Source: Variovorax sp. YR216 (GTDB lineage Bacteria > Pseudomonadota > Gammaproteobacteria > Burkholderiales > Burkholderiaceae_C). Taken from it: DNA of 64,000 nucleotides. Under the pieces are notes generated by a model, which saw only the letters and a list, made by a program, of their open reading frames with translations, had not been told where the DNA came from and ran no database searches. The stretch lies in the NCBI RefSeq assembly GCF_900107745.1, contig NZ_FNRO01000013.1:124001-188000 (forward strand). Direction: 5' to 3'. The translations under genes and the position numbers were made by a program. Positions 8,900-16,824 of this stretch are shown in pieces; the first letter of the stretch is position 1, and the number at the start of each line of letters is the position of its first letter.

Positions 8900-10449
8900 G
8901 CAGCATGCGCCAGCCATCGAATACCACGGCCCTGGTCGAGCACACCGCCGTCGAATTGCGCCGGATGATCGCGAGCCGCGAGGTCTCGCCGGTCGAACTG
9001 CTGGAGGCCTGCATCGAGCGCATCGAGACGGTCAATCCCTACGTCAACGCGGTCACCGCGACCTGCTTCGAGCGAGCGCGAGGCGAGGCGCGCGCCGCCG
9101 AGAAGGCGGTGCTGCGCAGCGAACCGCTGGGCCTTCTGCACGGCCTTCCCGTGGGCGTGAAGGACCTGGAGCCCACCGCCGGCCTGCTCACCACCTTCGG
9201 CTCACCGGCCTTTCGCGCGAACGTGCCGGCGCAGGACATCGAGTTGGTGGCCCGCCTGCGCCGCGCCGGCGGCATCGTTGCCGGCAAAACCAACGTGCCC
9301 GAGATGGGCGCCGGCGCCAACTCGCGCAACCCGGTCTGGGGCGCGACCGGCAACCCCTTCGACCCGAACCTGAATGCCGGCGGATCCTCAGGCGGCTCGG
9401 CGGCCGCGCTGGCCTGCGACATGCTGCCCGTGTGCACCGGCTCGGACACCGGCGGCTCGCTGCGCATCCCCGCCTCGAAATGCGGCGTCGTTGGCTTCCG
9501 CCCGTCGCCCGGCGTGGTGCCCAGCGTGCGCAAGCTGCTGGGCTGGACGCCGATCTCGGTGGTCGGCCCGATGGGCCGAACCGTCGCGGATGCCTGCCTG
9601 CAACTCGCGGCCACCGCCGGCATGCATCCGGGCGACCCGCTCAGCCATCCGCTCGATCCGCTGGCCTTCCTCGCGCCGCACGCGGCCGAGCTGGGCCGGC
9701 TGCGCGTGGCCTACACCACCGACTTCGACTGCTGCGACGTCGACCCGGACATCCGCGCCACCTTCACCGCCCGGATCGCCGCGATGCGGCATCTCTTCGC
9801 GCGTTGCGACGAGGTGCGCTTCGACCTCGGCGATGTGCATCGCTGCTTCGACGTGCTGCGCGCCGAAGCCTTCGTGGCCGGCATGCGCGAGGCCTACGAG
9901 AAGGACCCCGCGAGCCTCGGCGAGAACCCCCGCGCCAACTACGAACTGGGCGCCCGCATGAGCCTGCTCGACAGCGCCTGGGCCCAGGCCGAGCAGACCC
10001 GCATCCTCGGGCGCTTCCAGACCACTTTTGCCGACTACGACCTGGTGCTGGCGCCGACGACGCCGGTCTCGCCCTTCCCGTGGACCGAGCCCTACGCCCG
10101 CGTGGTGGACGGCAGGCCGCAGGCCAACTACTACCGGTGGCTCGCGCTGACCTACGTCACCACGCTGACGACGCATCCTGCGCTGTCGCTGCCCTGCGGC
10201 ACCGACGCGAAGGGCATGCCCTTCGGGCTTCAGATCGTGGGGCCGTTCCGGGGCGACCTGCAGGTGCTGTCGGCCGCGCTGGCGATGGAACAGGCCTTCG
10301 CGTCCGACCCGGCGCTGCGCCGCCCGCGCCCCGACCTCTCTGCCCTGCGCATGCCGGCGCCTGCGCTGGACTCGATCGTCACCGCGCCGCCCCCGGTGGA
10401 CTGGCGCGATGCAGGGAACACCCGCGGCGCGAGCAGCTCGGTCGTATAG
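8896..10449 (+). CDS. amidase, amidase-signature family
   Basis: 517 aa. The Ser-cisSer-Lys triad is visible as K89 (GVKDLEPT), S164 (GGSSGGS) and S188 (GSDTGGSLRIP). It hydrolyses an amide bond to a carboxylate plus ammonia or amine; there is no signal peptide, so it is cytoplasmic. Placed between a Bug receptor and a class III aminotransferase, it probably releases an amino acid or amine from the imported compound. The full-length catalytic core argues against GatA, which would lie beside gatB/gatC. Confidence 0.92.
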   Translation: MSSMRQPSNTTALVEHTAVELRRMIASREVSPVELLEACIERIETVNPYVNAVTATCFERARGEARAAEKAVLRSEPLGLLHGLPVGVKDLEPTAGLLTTFGSPAFRANVPAQDIELVARLRRAGGIVAGKTNVPEMGAGANSRNPVWGATGNPFDPNLNAGGSSGGSAAALACDMLPVCTGSDTGGSLRIPASKCGVVGFRPSPGVVPSVRKLLGWTPISVVGPMGRTVADACLQLAATAGMHPGDPLSHPLDPLAFLAPHAAELGRLRVAYTTDFDCCDVDPDIRATFTARIAAMRHLFARCDEVRFDLGDVHRCFDVLRAEAFVAGMREAYEKDPASLGENPRANYELGARMSLLDSAWAQAEQTRILGRFQTTFADYDLVLAPTTPVSPFPWTEPYARVVDGRPQANYYRWLALTYVTTLTTHPALSLPCGTDAKGMPFGLQIVGPFRGDLQVLSAALAMEQAFASDPALRRPRPDLSALRMPAPALDSIVTAPPPVDWRDAGNTRGASSSVV

Positions 10450-10477
10450 GCTCGAAGCACCACCACGCACGAACACC

Positions 10478-11809
10478 ATGGCCGCCGTTCCCACCACCGC
10501 CACGCTCCCCGAACTCGACCAGGCCCTCGCCGATCTGACGGACCGCTTCGTCGCCTCGAACCTCGCCAGCCGCGAGCGCTTCGAGGCCCACGCGCACTTC
10601 ATGCCCGGCGCCAACAGCCGGTCGGTCCTTTTCTACGCGCCGTTCCCGCTCACGATGGCGCGCGGCGAAGGCGCCTTCCTGTGGGACCTCGACGGGCATC
10701 GCTACGACGACTTCATCGCCGAGTACACCGCCGGCGTCTATGGCCACTCGGCGCCGGAGATCCGGGACGCGGTGCTCGAAGCCATGGAAGGCGGCATCAA
10801 CCTCACCGGCCACAACCTGCGCGAGGGCCGGCTCGCGCAGCTGATCTGCGAACGCTTTCCGCAGATCGAGCGCGTGCGCTTCACGAATTCGGGCACCGAG
10901 GCCAACCTGATGGCGATCACCGCGGCACTGCGCTTCACCGGGCGGTCACGAATCGTCGTGTTCTCGGGTGGCTACCACGGCGGCGTGCTGGGCTTCGGTG
11001 CGCAGCCCGCGCCCACCACCGTGCCGTTCGACTTCCTGGTGCTGCCCTACAACGACGAGGCGAGCGTGCGCGAGGCCTTCGCGCGCGAGGGACAGGACAT
11101 CGCCGCTGTGCTGGTGGAGCCCATGCTGGGCGCCAGCGGGTGCATCCCCGGTCGCCCCGGCTTCCTGCAGGCGCTGCGCGCGCTGACGACCGAGGCCGGC
11201 GCACTGCTGGTGATCGACGAGGTGATGACCTCGCGCCTCGCGGGGCACGGCCTCGCCGCGCGGCACGGCATCACGCCCGACCTGTGCACCCTGGGCAAGT
11301 ACATCGGCGGCGGCATGCCGTTCGGCGCATTCGGCGGCCGCGCGGACATCATGGCGCTGTTCGACCCACGCAGCGGTCCGCTCGCGCACTCGGGCACCTT
11401 CAACAACAACGTGGTCACGATGGCCGCGGGCCATGCAGGCCTGACGCGCCTGTTCACGCCAGCCGCGGCCGATGCATTGGCGGCTCGTGGAACCGGGCTG
11501 CGCGAGCGCCTCAACGCCCGTTGCGCCGAGGCCGGTGTCGCGCTGCAGTTCACCGGCGTCGGCTCCGTGATGAACGCGCATTTCGTCGGCGGCGAGATCC
11601 TGCGGCCCGAGGAGCTCGCGGCGGTCGACGCGCGCCTGCGCCAGCTGTTGTTCTTCCATCTGCTGGCGCGTGGCATCTATGCCTCGCCGCGGGGCTTCAT
11701 CGTGTTGTCGCTGCCGCTGGGCGACGATGCCATCGCCCGCCTCGAAGAGGCCGTTGCCGACTTCCTCGCGCGCTATGGGCACCTGCTGGCAGCACGCGCC
11801 CCAAACTGA
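10478..11809 (+). CDS. class III PLP aminotransferase, glutamate-1-semialdehyde aminomutase-like
   Basis: 443 aa from the ATG at 10478, 28 nt after the amidase stop. Motifs: HFMPGANSR, TNSGTEANLMAI (phosphate-binding S138-G-T), the ring-stacking Y166-H, D247 (VIDEVM) and the Schiff-base lysine K274 (TLGKYIGGGMPFGAFGG). It resembles HemL but sits in a catabolic operon, like the many HemL-like beta- or omega-aminotransferases of Burkholderiales. It may move the amino group of the compound released by the amidase. It is unlikely to be the housekeeping hemL. Confidence 0.88.
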   Translation: MAAVPTTATLPELDQALADLTDRFVASNLASRERFEAHAHFMPGANSRSVLFYAPFPLTMARGEGAFLWDLDGHRYDDFIAEYTAGVYGHSAPEIRDAVLEAMEGGINLTGHNLREGRLAQLICERFPQIERVRFTNSGTEANLMAITAALRFTGRSRIVVFSGGYHGGVLGFGAQPAPTTVPFDFLVLPYNDEASVREAFAREGQDIAAVLVEPMLGASGCIPGRPGFLQALRALTTEAGALLVIDEVMTSRLAGHGLAARHGITPDLCTLGKYIGGGMPFGAFGGRADIMALFDPRSGPLAHSGTFNNNVVTMAAGHAGLTRLFTPAAADALAARGTGLRERLNARCAEAGVALQFTGVGSVMNAHFVGGEILRPEELAAVDARLRQLLFFHLLARGIYASPRGFIVLSLPLGDDAIARLEEAVADFLARYGHLLAARAPN

Positions 11810-11819
11810 CCCAGCCGAG

Positions 11820-11920
11820 GCCAGGAACCCCGCGGAACCGGCTTTGCCGGGCCGCCGGGGTTGCCCCCGGAAGGGGGTGTCCGAGCCACACAAAGTGGGC
11901 GAGGCTGGGGGAGAACCTAG
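11820..11920. repeat. GC-rich intergenic hairpin, possible dispersed Comamonadaceae repeat
   Basis: The gap between the convergent aminotransferase and exporter genes holds the inverted repeat CCGGGG-TTGC-CCCCGG (11855-11870), followed by an AAGGGGG and AAGTGGGCGAGG stretch. From memory, similar CCCCGG-A-AGGGGG...GTGGGCGAGGCT sequences recur between genes in Variovorax/Acidovorax genomes. Only one copy is recognised here. It may act as a bidirectional terminator, although no T-tract follows. Confidence 0.4.
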
Positions 11921-13440
11921 TGCGGCACTTCCGCAGGGCCGCTCGCTGCCCGGCGCGGCTTGCGGATCAGCAGCAACAGCGGGATCGACAGCGCGGTCAT
12001 CGCCATCATGATCCAGAAGTCGTCGAGGTAGGCGATCATCGCCGCCTGACGCGTCACCTCCATGTTCAGTGCCGCCAGGCCGGAGGGGGTGCCGATGTTC
12101 GCGGCGCTCCCCAGATAGGCCAGGCCCGCATTGCCCGGCGCGACCAGCGAGGCCAGGTTGGCATGGGCGCTACTCGAGCCTTCGGTCAGCAGGGCCTGGA
12201 CGATCGAGATCCCGACGCTGCTGCCGATGTTGCGCAGCAGGCTGAAGATGGGCGTGCCCTGGTGCCGCAGGTGCGGCGCCAGCGTGGCGAAGGTGGCGGT
12301 CGACAGCGGCACGAAGGTGAAGCCGATGCCCAGGCCCTGGATGAAGCCCGAGGTGACGATCAGCGTGCTGTCCATGTCCGGCGTGAAGCGCGTCATCTGC
12401 CACAGCGAGAAGGCCGTGAGGCCGAAGCCCACCGCCATGATGCCGCGCACGTCCACCCGCTGCACCAGCCGGCCAACGACCATCATGGCGATCATCGTGC
12501 CCACGCCGCGCGGGGCGGTGACGGCGCCGGTGTAGACCACCGGGTAGCCCATCAGGCCCTGCAGGAAGGTGGGCAGCAGCGACATCGTGGCGAACAGGAT
12601 CATGCCGACGATGAAGGCGAAGAGCAGCCCGGTGACGAAGTTGCGGTCCTTGAGCAGCTCGCGGTTGAGAAAGCTCTGGCCCCGCACCGTCCAGGTGTGC
12701 ACCGCGAAGAACGCCAGTGCGATCACCGCGCCGGCGGCTTCCAGGCGGATCTCCCATGAGTCGAACCAGTCGAGCTGCTCGCCGCGATCGAGGAACAACT
12801 GCAACAGCCCGATGCCGAGGCTCAGCGTGACGAAGCCGAAGACATCGAGCTTCTCCGCGCGGGGCCGGCTCTCGGGCAGGAACCGCCCGATGCCCCACAG
12901 TGCGAAGAGGCCCACCGGCAGGTTGATGAAGAACACCCAGCGCCAGTCGAACTGGTCGGTGAGCCAGCCGCCCAGCAGCGGGCCGAGGATGGGGCCGACC
13001 ATGATGCCGGCGCCCCAGATCGCCATGGCCTGGCCGACCTTCTGCGGCGGATTGATGTCCAGCAGCACCGCCTGCGACAGCGGCACCAGCGCCGCGCCGA
13101 AGCTGCCCTGCAGCAGCCGCGCCGCCACGATCTCGGCCATCGAGCCGGCGAGCCCGCACAGCGCGGACGCGATCGTGAAGCCGATCACCGAGACCAGGAA
13201 CACGCGCCGGCGCCCCCAGTGCCCGCACAGCCAGCCAGTGAGCGGCAGCGCGATGGCCGAGGCGACGATGTAGGACGTCAGCACCCACGTGATCTGGTCC
13301 TGCGAGGCCTGCAGGCTCCCCTGCATGTGCGGCAGCGCGACGTTGGCGATGGTGGTGTCCAGCGCCTGCATGATGGTCGCGAGCATGATCGAGATCGTGA
13401 TCATTCCGCGGTTCGGAACGGCGTGCGTCGAGGGGCTCAT
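11917..13440 (-). CDS. MFS multidrug exporter, DHA2 family (EmrB/QacA-like)
   Basis: 507 aa from the ATG at 13440, overlapping the marR stop by 4 nt. There are 14 predicted membrane segments starting at residues ~12-35. Motif A is in LCGHWGRRRVF and the drug-exporter motif C in MVGPILGPLLGGWLTDQFDWRWVFFINLP. It is a proton-driven exporter in the inner membrane; EmrB-type pumps normally pair with an EmrA adaptor, and none is present. The divergent neighbour is a three-gene cassette that looks biosynthetic, so export of its product is possible but unproven. Confidence 0.92.
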   Translation of the reverse strand: MSPSTHAVPNRGMITISIMLATIMQALDTTIANVALPHMQGSLQASQDQITWVLTSYIVASAIALPLTGWLCGHWGRRRVFLVSVIGFTIASALCGLAGSMAEIVAARLLQGSFGAALVPLSQAVLLDINPPQKVGQAMAIWGAGIMVGPILGPLLGGWLTDQFDWRWVFFINLPVGLFALWGIGRFLPESRPRAEKLDVFGFVTLSLGIGLLQLFLDRGEQLDWFDSWEIRLEAAGAVIALAFFAVHTWTVRGQSFLNRELLKDRNFVTGLLFAFIVGMILFATMSLLPTFLQGLMGYPVVYTGAVTAPRGVGTMIAMMVVGRLVQRVDVRGIMAVGFGLTAFSLWQMTRFTPDMDSTLIVTSGFIQGLGIGFTFVPLSTATFATLAPHLRHQGTPIFSLLRNIGSSVGISIVQALLTEGSSSAHANLASLVAPGNAGLAYLGSAANIGTPSGLAALNMEVTRQAAMIAYLDDFWIMMAMTALSIPLLLLIRKPRRAASGPAEVPH

Positions 13441-13910
13441 GCCTTCCCGCCTTTCGATGCATCGGGTTCCCAGGCCAGCAGGCCTTCGCGCGCCTTGCGA
13501 AGCAGCGCGATGAGTTGCTTGCGCTCGGCCGCGCTGAGATTGCGCAAGCCGTGCGCCTGCACCTCGTCGCTGACCTTCAGCGCCTCGTCGAAGGCGGTCA
13601 GCGCTCGCGGCTCCGGATGCACCCAGTTCGCCCGGCGGTCGGTGGCGGAAGGTTCCCGGCGAATCCAGCCCGCGGTTTCCATGCGGTCGCACAGCGCCGC
13701 CACGCCCATTGCGCTGAGTTCCAGCCGCTGCGCGAGCTCGGCCTGGGAAAGTGGAACCGCGCCTTCATGGGTGGCCAGGGCCCCGATCAGGCGGCACTGG
13801 GCCAGTGACAGTCCGAGTCGTTCGCGTGCCAGCCGGTCGAAGTGCGCACCGTGCAGCTTGGCCACATGGTTGACCAGAAAGCTGAAACGTTGCGTATGGT
13901 CGTATTTCAT
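13437..13910 (-). CDS. MarR family transcriptional regulator
   Basis: 157 aa from the ATG at 13910. The winged helix domain covers residues ~30-110, with the recognition region LSQAELAQRLELSAMGVAALCDRMETAGWI and the wing RREPSATDRRANWVH. It is cotranscribed with the EmrB-type exporter and probably represses that operon. The upstream region between this gene and the divergent decarboxylase holds a palindrome that abuts the start codon. I see no ribosome binding site before this ATG, so translation may be nearly leaderless. Confidence 0.92.
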   Translation of the reverse strand: MKYDHTQRFSFLVNHVAKLHGAHFDRLARERLGLSLAQCRLIGALATHEGAVPLSQAELAQRLELSAMGVAALCDRMETAGWIRREPSATDRRANWVHPEPRALTAFDEALKVSDEVQAHGLRNLSAAERKQLIALLRKAREGLLAWEPDASKGGKA

Positions 13911-13935
13911 AAACGCATGGATATTAAATGCATTT
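13911..13935. promoter_or_regulatory. candidate MarR operator and -10 element
   Basis: AAACGCAT and ATGCATTT form an imperfect inverted repeat (one mismatch) with a 9-nt spacer, directly upstream of the marR start. A TAATAT hexamer on the minus strand (13927-13922) lies between the arms and would serve as a -10 element. A bound MarR dimer would block it, as in autorepressed mar-type promoters. Confidence 0.5.
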
Positions 13936-14071
13936 ACTAATCGCCGCAGGCCCGCGGAGAATTTCCCCCGACGCGGGGAAGTGACGCGTGAAAGCCGCTG
14001 TGTTCGCTGCATTGGATCGGCCGCCCCGGAGATAAGCTGCCCTGCACAGTGCCTTGCGAGAGCCATCCCTC

Positions 14072-15580
14072 ATGCCCACCCCCTCCACTGCCCCTGGCAG
14101 CCTCGATCCCGACGATTGGCGCGCGGCACGGGCGCAGGGCCACCGGATGCTCGACGACATCCTGGACTATCTCGAGGACATCCGCGAGCGCCCCGTCTGG
14201 CAGCCGGCGCCGGACGCCGTCCGCCGGAAATTCCGCGCGCCCCTGCCGCTCGACGGCTGTGATCTGCAGGACGCGCATCTGAGCTTCATGCAGGACATCC
14301 TCCCCTTCTCGGTGGGCAATGCGCATCCCGGCTTCATGGGCTGGGTGCACGGCGGCGGCACGGTCGTCGGGATGCTCGCGGAGATGCTTGCCGCCGGGCT
14401 GAACGCCAACCTCGGTGGCCGCGACCACGTGCCGATCGAGGTGGAAGCGCAGGTCTTGCGATGGGTCATCGAACTGTTCGGTTTTCCGGGCGACGCGAGC
14501 GGGCTGTTCCTCACGGGCTCATCGATGGCCAACCTGATCGGCGTGCTCGTCGCACGAACGAGAGCCCTTGGCGCCGAGGTCAGAAGCCGTGGCGTCGCGC
14601 GGCTTTCGCCGGGCCTCGTCGCCTACACCTCTGCGCGGGCGCACGGATGCATCGCACAGGGCATGGATCTCGCCGGGCTCGGTCGCGAACAGCTGCGCGC
14701 CATCCCGGTCGACGCCGATGGCCAGATGGATCTGGCGAGTCTTGCCGCTGCCGTTGCCATCGACCGCGCGGCGGGCCTGACGCCGTTTCTCGTGGTGGGC
14801 ACGGCGGGCACCGTGGATACCGGCGCTATCGACGATCTGACCGGGCTCGCCGCGCTCGCCCGGCGCGAGCGGCTGCATTTCCACGTCGACGGCGCATTCG
14901 GCGCCATGGCGATGCTCAGCCCGGCGCTGGCGCCACGTCTGCGCGGCATCGAGCTTGCGGACTCCATTGCCTTCGATTTCCACAAGTGGCTGCAAGTCCC
15001 CTATGACGCGGGCTTCATCGTGGTCAGAGACCGCGAACTGCATCTGCGCACCTTCGCCACGCAGGAGGGAACCTATCTCAGCCGGGGCGAGCGAGGCATG
15101 TCCGCCGGCTCGCCTTGGCCGTGCGACTTCGGCCCCGATCTGTCGCGCGGCTTTCGCGCGCTGAAGACGTGGTTCACGATCAAGGTCTACGGCGCCGAGC
15201 GCCTCGGCGGGATGATCGCCCGCACCTGCGAACTCGCGCGACACCTCGCGCAGCGTATCGGCGAGACGCCGGAGCTCGAACTGCTGGCGCCGGTGTCGCT
15301 CAACATCGTCTGCTTTCGCCACGTCGGCACGTACGACGCCGCAGGCGATGAAGACACGCTCGATGCGCTCAACCGCAATCTCGTCGTAGCGCTTCAGGAG
15401 TCCGGCACGGCCGCGCCTTCGTCGACGGTGCTCGACGGACGCTTCGCCATCCGCGTCGCGCTCTTCAATCACCGCAGCTCGGTGCGGGAGATCGATGCGC
15501 TTCTGGACGCAACCCTCGCGCTCGGCCGATCGCTGTGCGCTTCATCCTCCATCTCCCGGGCCATCGGCTCCACGCTATGA
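14072..15580 (+). CDS. PLP-dependent group II decarboxylase (aromatic-L-amino-acid/glutamate/DABA decarboxylase fold)
   Basis: 502 aa from the ATG at 14072; a TTG at 14054 is an alternative. Family features: SVGNAHPGFMGWVHGGG near residue 80, TGSSMANLIGVLVAR, H191 (ARAHGC) stacking on PLP, D273 (HVDGAFGA) and the Schiff-base lysine K305 (FDFHKWLQVPYDAG). It removes the carboxyl group of an L-amino acid to give an amine. First gene of a tight three-gene cassette: its stop overlaps the next start (ATGA). The residues seen do not fix the substrate. Distinct codon use or GC is not apparent. Confidence 0.88.
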   Translation: MPTPSTAPGSLDPDDWRAARAQGHRMLDDILDYLEDIRERPVWQPAPDAVRRKFRAPLPLDGCDLQDAHLSFMQDILPFSVGNAHPGFMGWVHGGGTVVGMLAEMLAAGLNANLGGRDHVPIEVEAQVLRWVIELFGFPGDASGLFLTGSSMANLIGVLVARTRALGAEVRSRGVARLSPGLVAYTSARAHGCIAQGMDLAGLGREQLRAIPVDADGQMDLASLAAAVAIDRAAGLTPFLVVGTAGTVDTGAIDDLTGLAALARRERLHFHVDGAFGAMAMLSPALAPRLRGIELADSIAFDFHKWLQVPYDAGFIVVRDRELHLRTFATQEGTYLSRGERGMSAGSPWPCDFGPDLSRGFRALKTWFTIKVYGAERLGGMIARTCELARHLAQRIGETPELELLAPVSLNIVCFRHVGTYDAAGDEDTLDALNRNLVVALQESGTAAPSSTVLDGRFAIRVALFNHRSSVREIDALLDATLALGRSLCASSSISRAIGSTL

Positions 15581-16824
15581 ATGCCATTCACGAGCCCGCG
15601 ACCGCGGCCAGCCTTTCCGAGCCCACCCTGATGAGCCTGCGCGACCTCATGCAGGCCGCGCACCTGAACCAGGACCTGCGCCCGCTTGGCGCGGCGCTGG
15701 TCGCGCACGTGCAGGCACAGCCCGACGACGCCTATGCACTGATGGATCTGTCGCTCGTGCTCCAGCTGATCGGCGATCGCGCGCTGGCGATGACCGTGCA
15801 GGCGGAAGCGCTGCAGGCCCAGCGGCTCTATCGCGTGATCGCGCCTCGCGAGGGCAACGTTCGCCTGCGCGTGCTGGCGATCGCGGTGTCGGGCGACCTG
15901 ATGTCGAACACGCCCCTGGAGTGCCTGCTCCACGATTCCGACATCGCGCTCGAAGTGCTTTACGTGACGCCGGAGCAGCCGCTGCCCGAGTCCGTTCCCG
16001 AGCATGACGTGCTGTTCATCGCAGTCGGCGAATCCGATCGGACGCAGCCGGTGCTGGAACATCTTCGCGAGTTCGCCGCGATCTGGCCGCGCCCCGTGCT
16101 GAATCTGCCGGAGCGCGTGCAGCGTTTGTCGCGCGACGCGGCCGCCTCGACGCTCGCCGGCCTGCCGGGCGTTTGCATGCCCCCCACGTCGCGAGTGGAC
16201 AGGCAGGTACTCAACGACATCGCGCAAGGGCGACGCGGGCTCGGGGCGGTGCTGCCAGATGGACACTTCCCGATCATCGTCCGTCCGCTGGGTTCGCATG
16301 CCGGCAAGGGCCTCGAGAAGATCGACGACGCGGCGGCACTCGCCGACTATCTCACCGGGAGCGCCGCGCCAGCCTTCTATGTGTCGAGGTTCATCGACTA
16401 TCGCGGCGCGGACGGCCAATTTCGCAAGTACCGGATCGTCCTCATCGAGGGACGCCCCTACATCTGCCACGTCGGCATCTCCAGCCACTGGATGATCCAC
16501 TACCTCAATGCCGGCATGACGGAGAACGCGGCGAAGCGCGAGGAGGAAGCGGCCATCATGCGCGACTTCGACAAGGGCTTCGCGCTGCGTCACCGGCGCG
16601 CCCTGGCGTTGATCCAGGAGCGCATGGACCTCGATTACCTCGGACTCGATTGCGCGGAAATGCCGACGGGAGAGCTGCTCGTCTTCGAAGCCGACACCGC
16701 GATGGTCGTGCACGACATCGACCCGATCGATGTGTTCCCCTACAAGCAGGCGCCGATGCGCAAGGTGTTCGACGCGTTCAGGGCCCTGCTGATTCATGCC
16801 AGCCGGCGTGCCCATGCCGAGTGA
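15577..16824 (+). CDS. ATP-grasp-like protein with N-terminal TPR-like region
   Basis: 415 aa. Residues ~20-90 are helical and TPR-like (DDAYALMDLSLVLQLIGDRALAMTVQ). The C-terminal part has ATP-grasp character: FPIIVRPLGSHAGKGLEKI (nucleotide-binding strand and glycine loop), FYVSRFIDYRGADGQFRKYRIVLIEGRPYICHVGIS, then LDYLGLDCAEMPTGELLVFEADTAMVV with the acidic Mg-ATP residues. ATP-grasp enzymes join a carboxylate to an amine through an acyl phosphate. Between a decarboxylase that makes amines and another PLP protein, it would be the ligase of a small amide or peptide pathway. I do not recognise a characterised member of this exact architecture. Confidence 0.72.
   Translation: MNAIHEPATAASLSEPTLMSLRDLMQAAHLNQDLRPLGAALVAHVQAQPDDAYALMDLSLVLQLIGDRALAMTVQAEALQAQRLYRVIAPREGNVRLRVLAIAVSGDLMSNTPLECLLHDSDIALEVLYVTPEQPLPESVPEHDVLFIAVGESDRTQPVLEHLREFAAIWPRPVLNLPERVQRLSRDAAASTLAGLPGVCMPPTSRVDRQVLNDIAQGRRGLGAVLPDGHFPIIVRPLGSHAGKGLEKIDDAAALADYLTGSAAPAFYVSRFIDYRGADGQFRKYRIVLIEGRPYICHVGISSHWMIHYLNAGMTENAAKREEEAAIMRDFDKGFALRHRRALALIQERMDLDYLGLDCAEMPTGELLVFEADTAMVVHDIDPIDVFPYKQAPMRKVFDAFRALLIHASRRAHAE

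Noticed and set aside
10478..11809. Housekeeping hemL (glutamate-1-semialdehyde aminomutase)
   Set aside because: Catabolic operon context with amidase and Bug receptor under a LysR operator; treated as a HemL-like aminotransferase.
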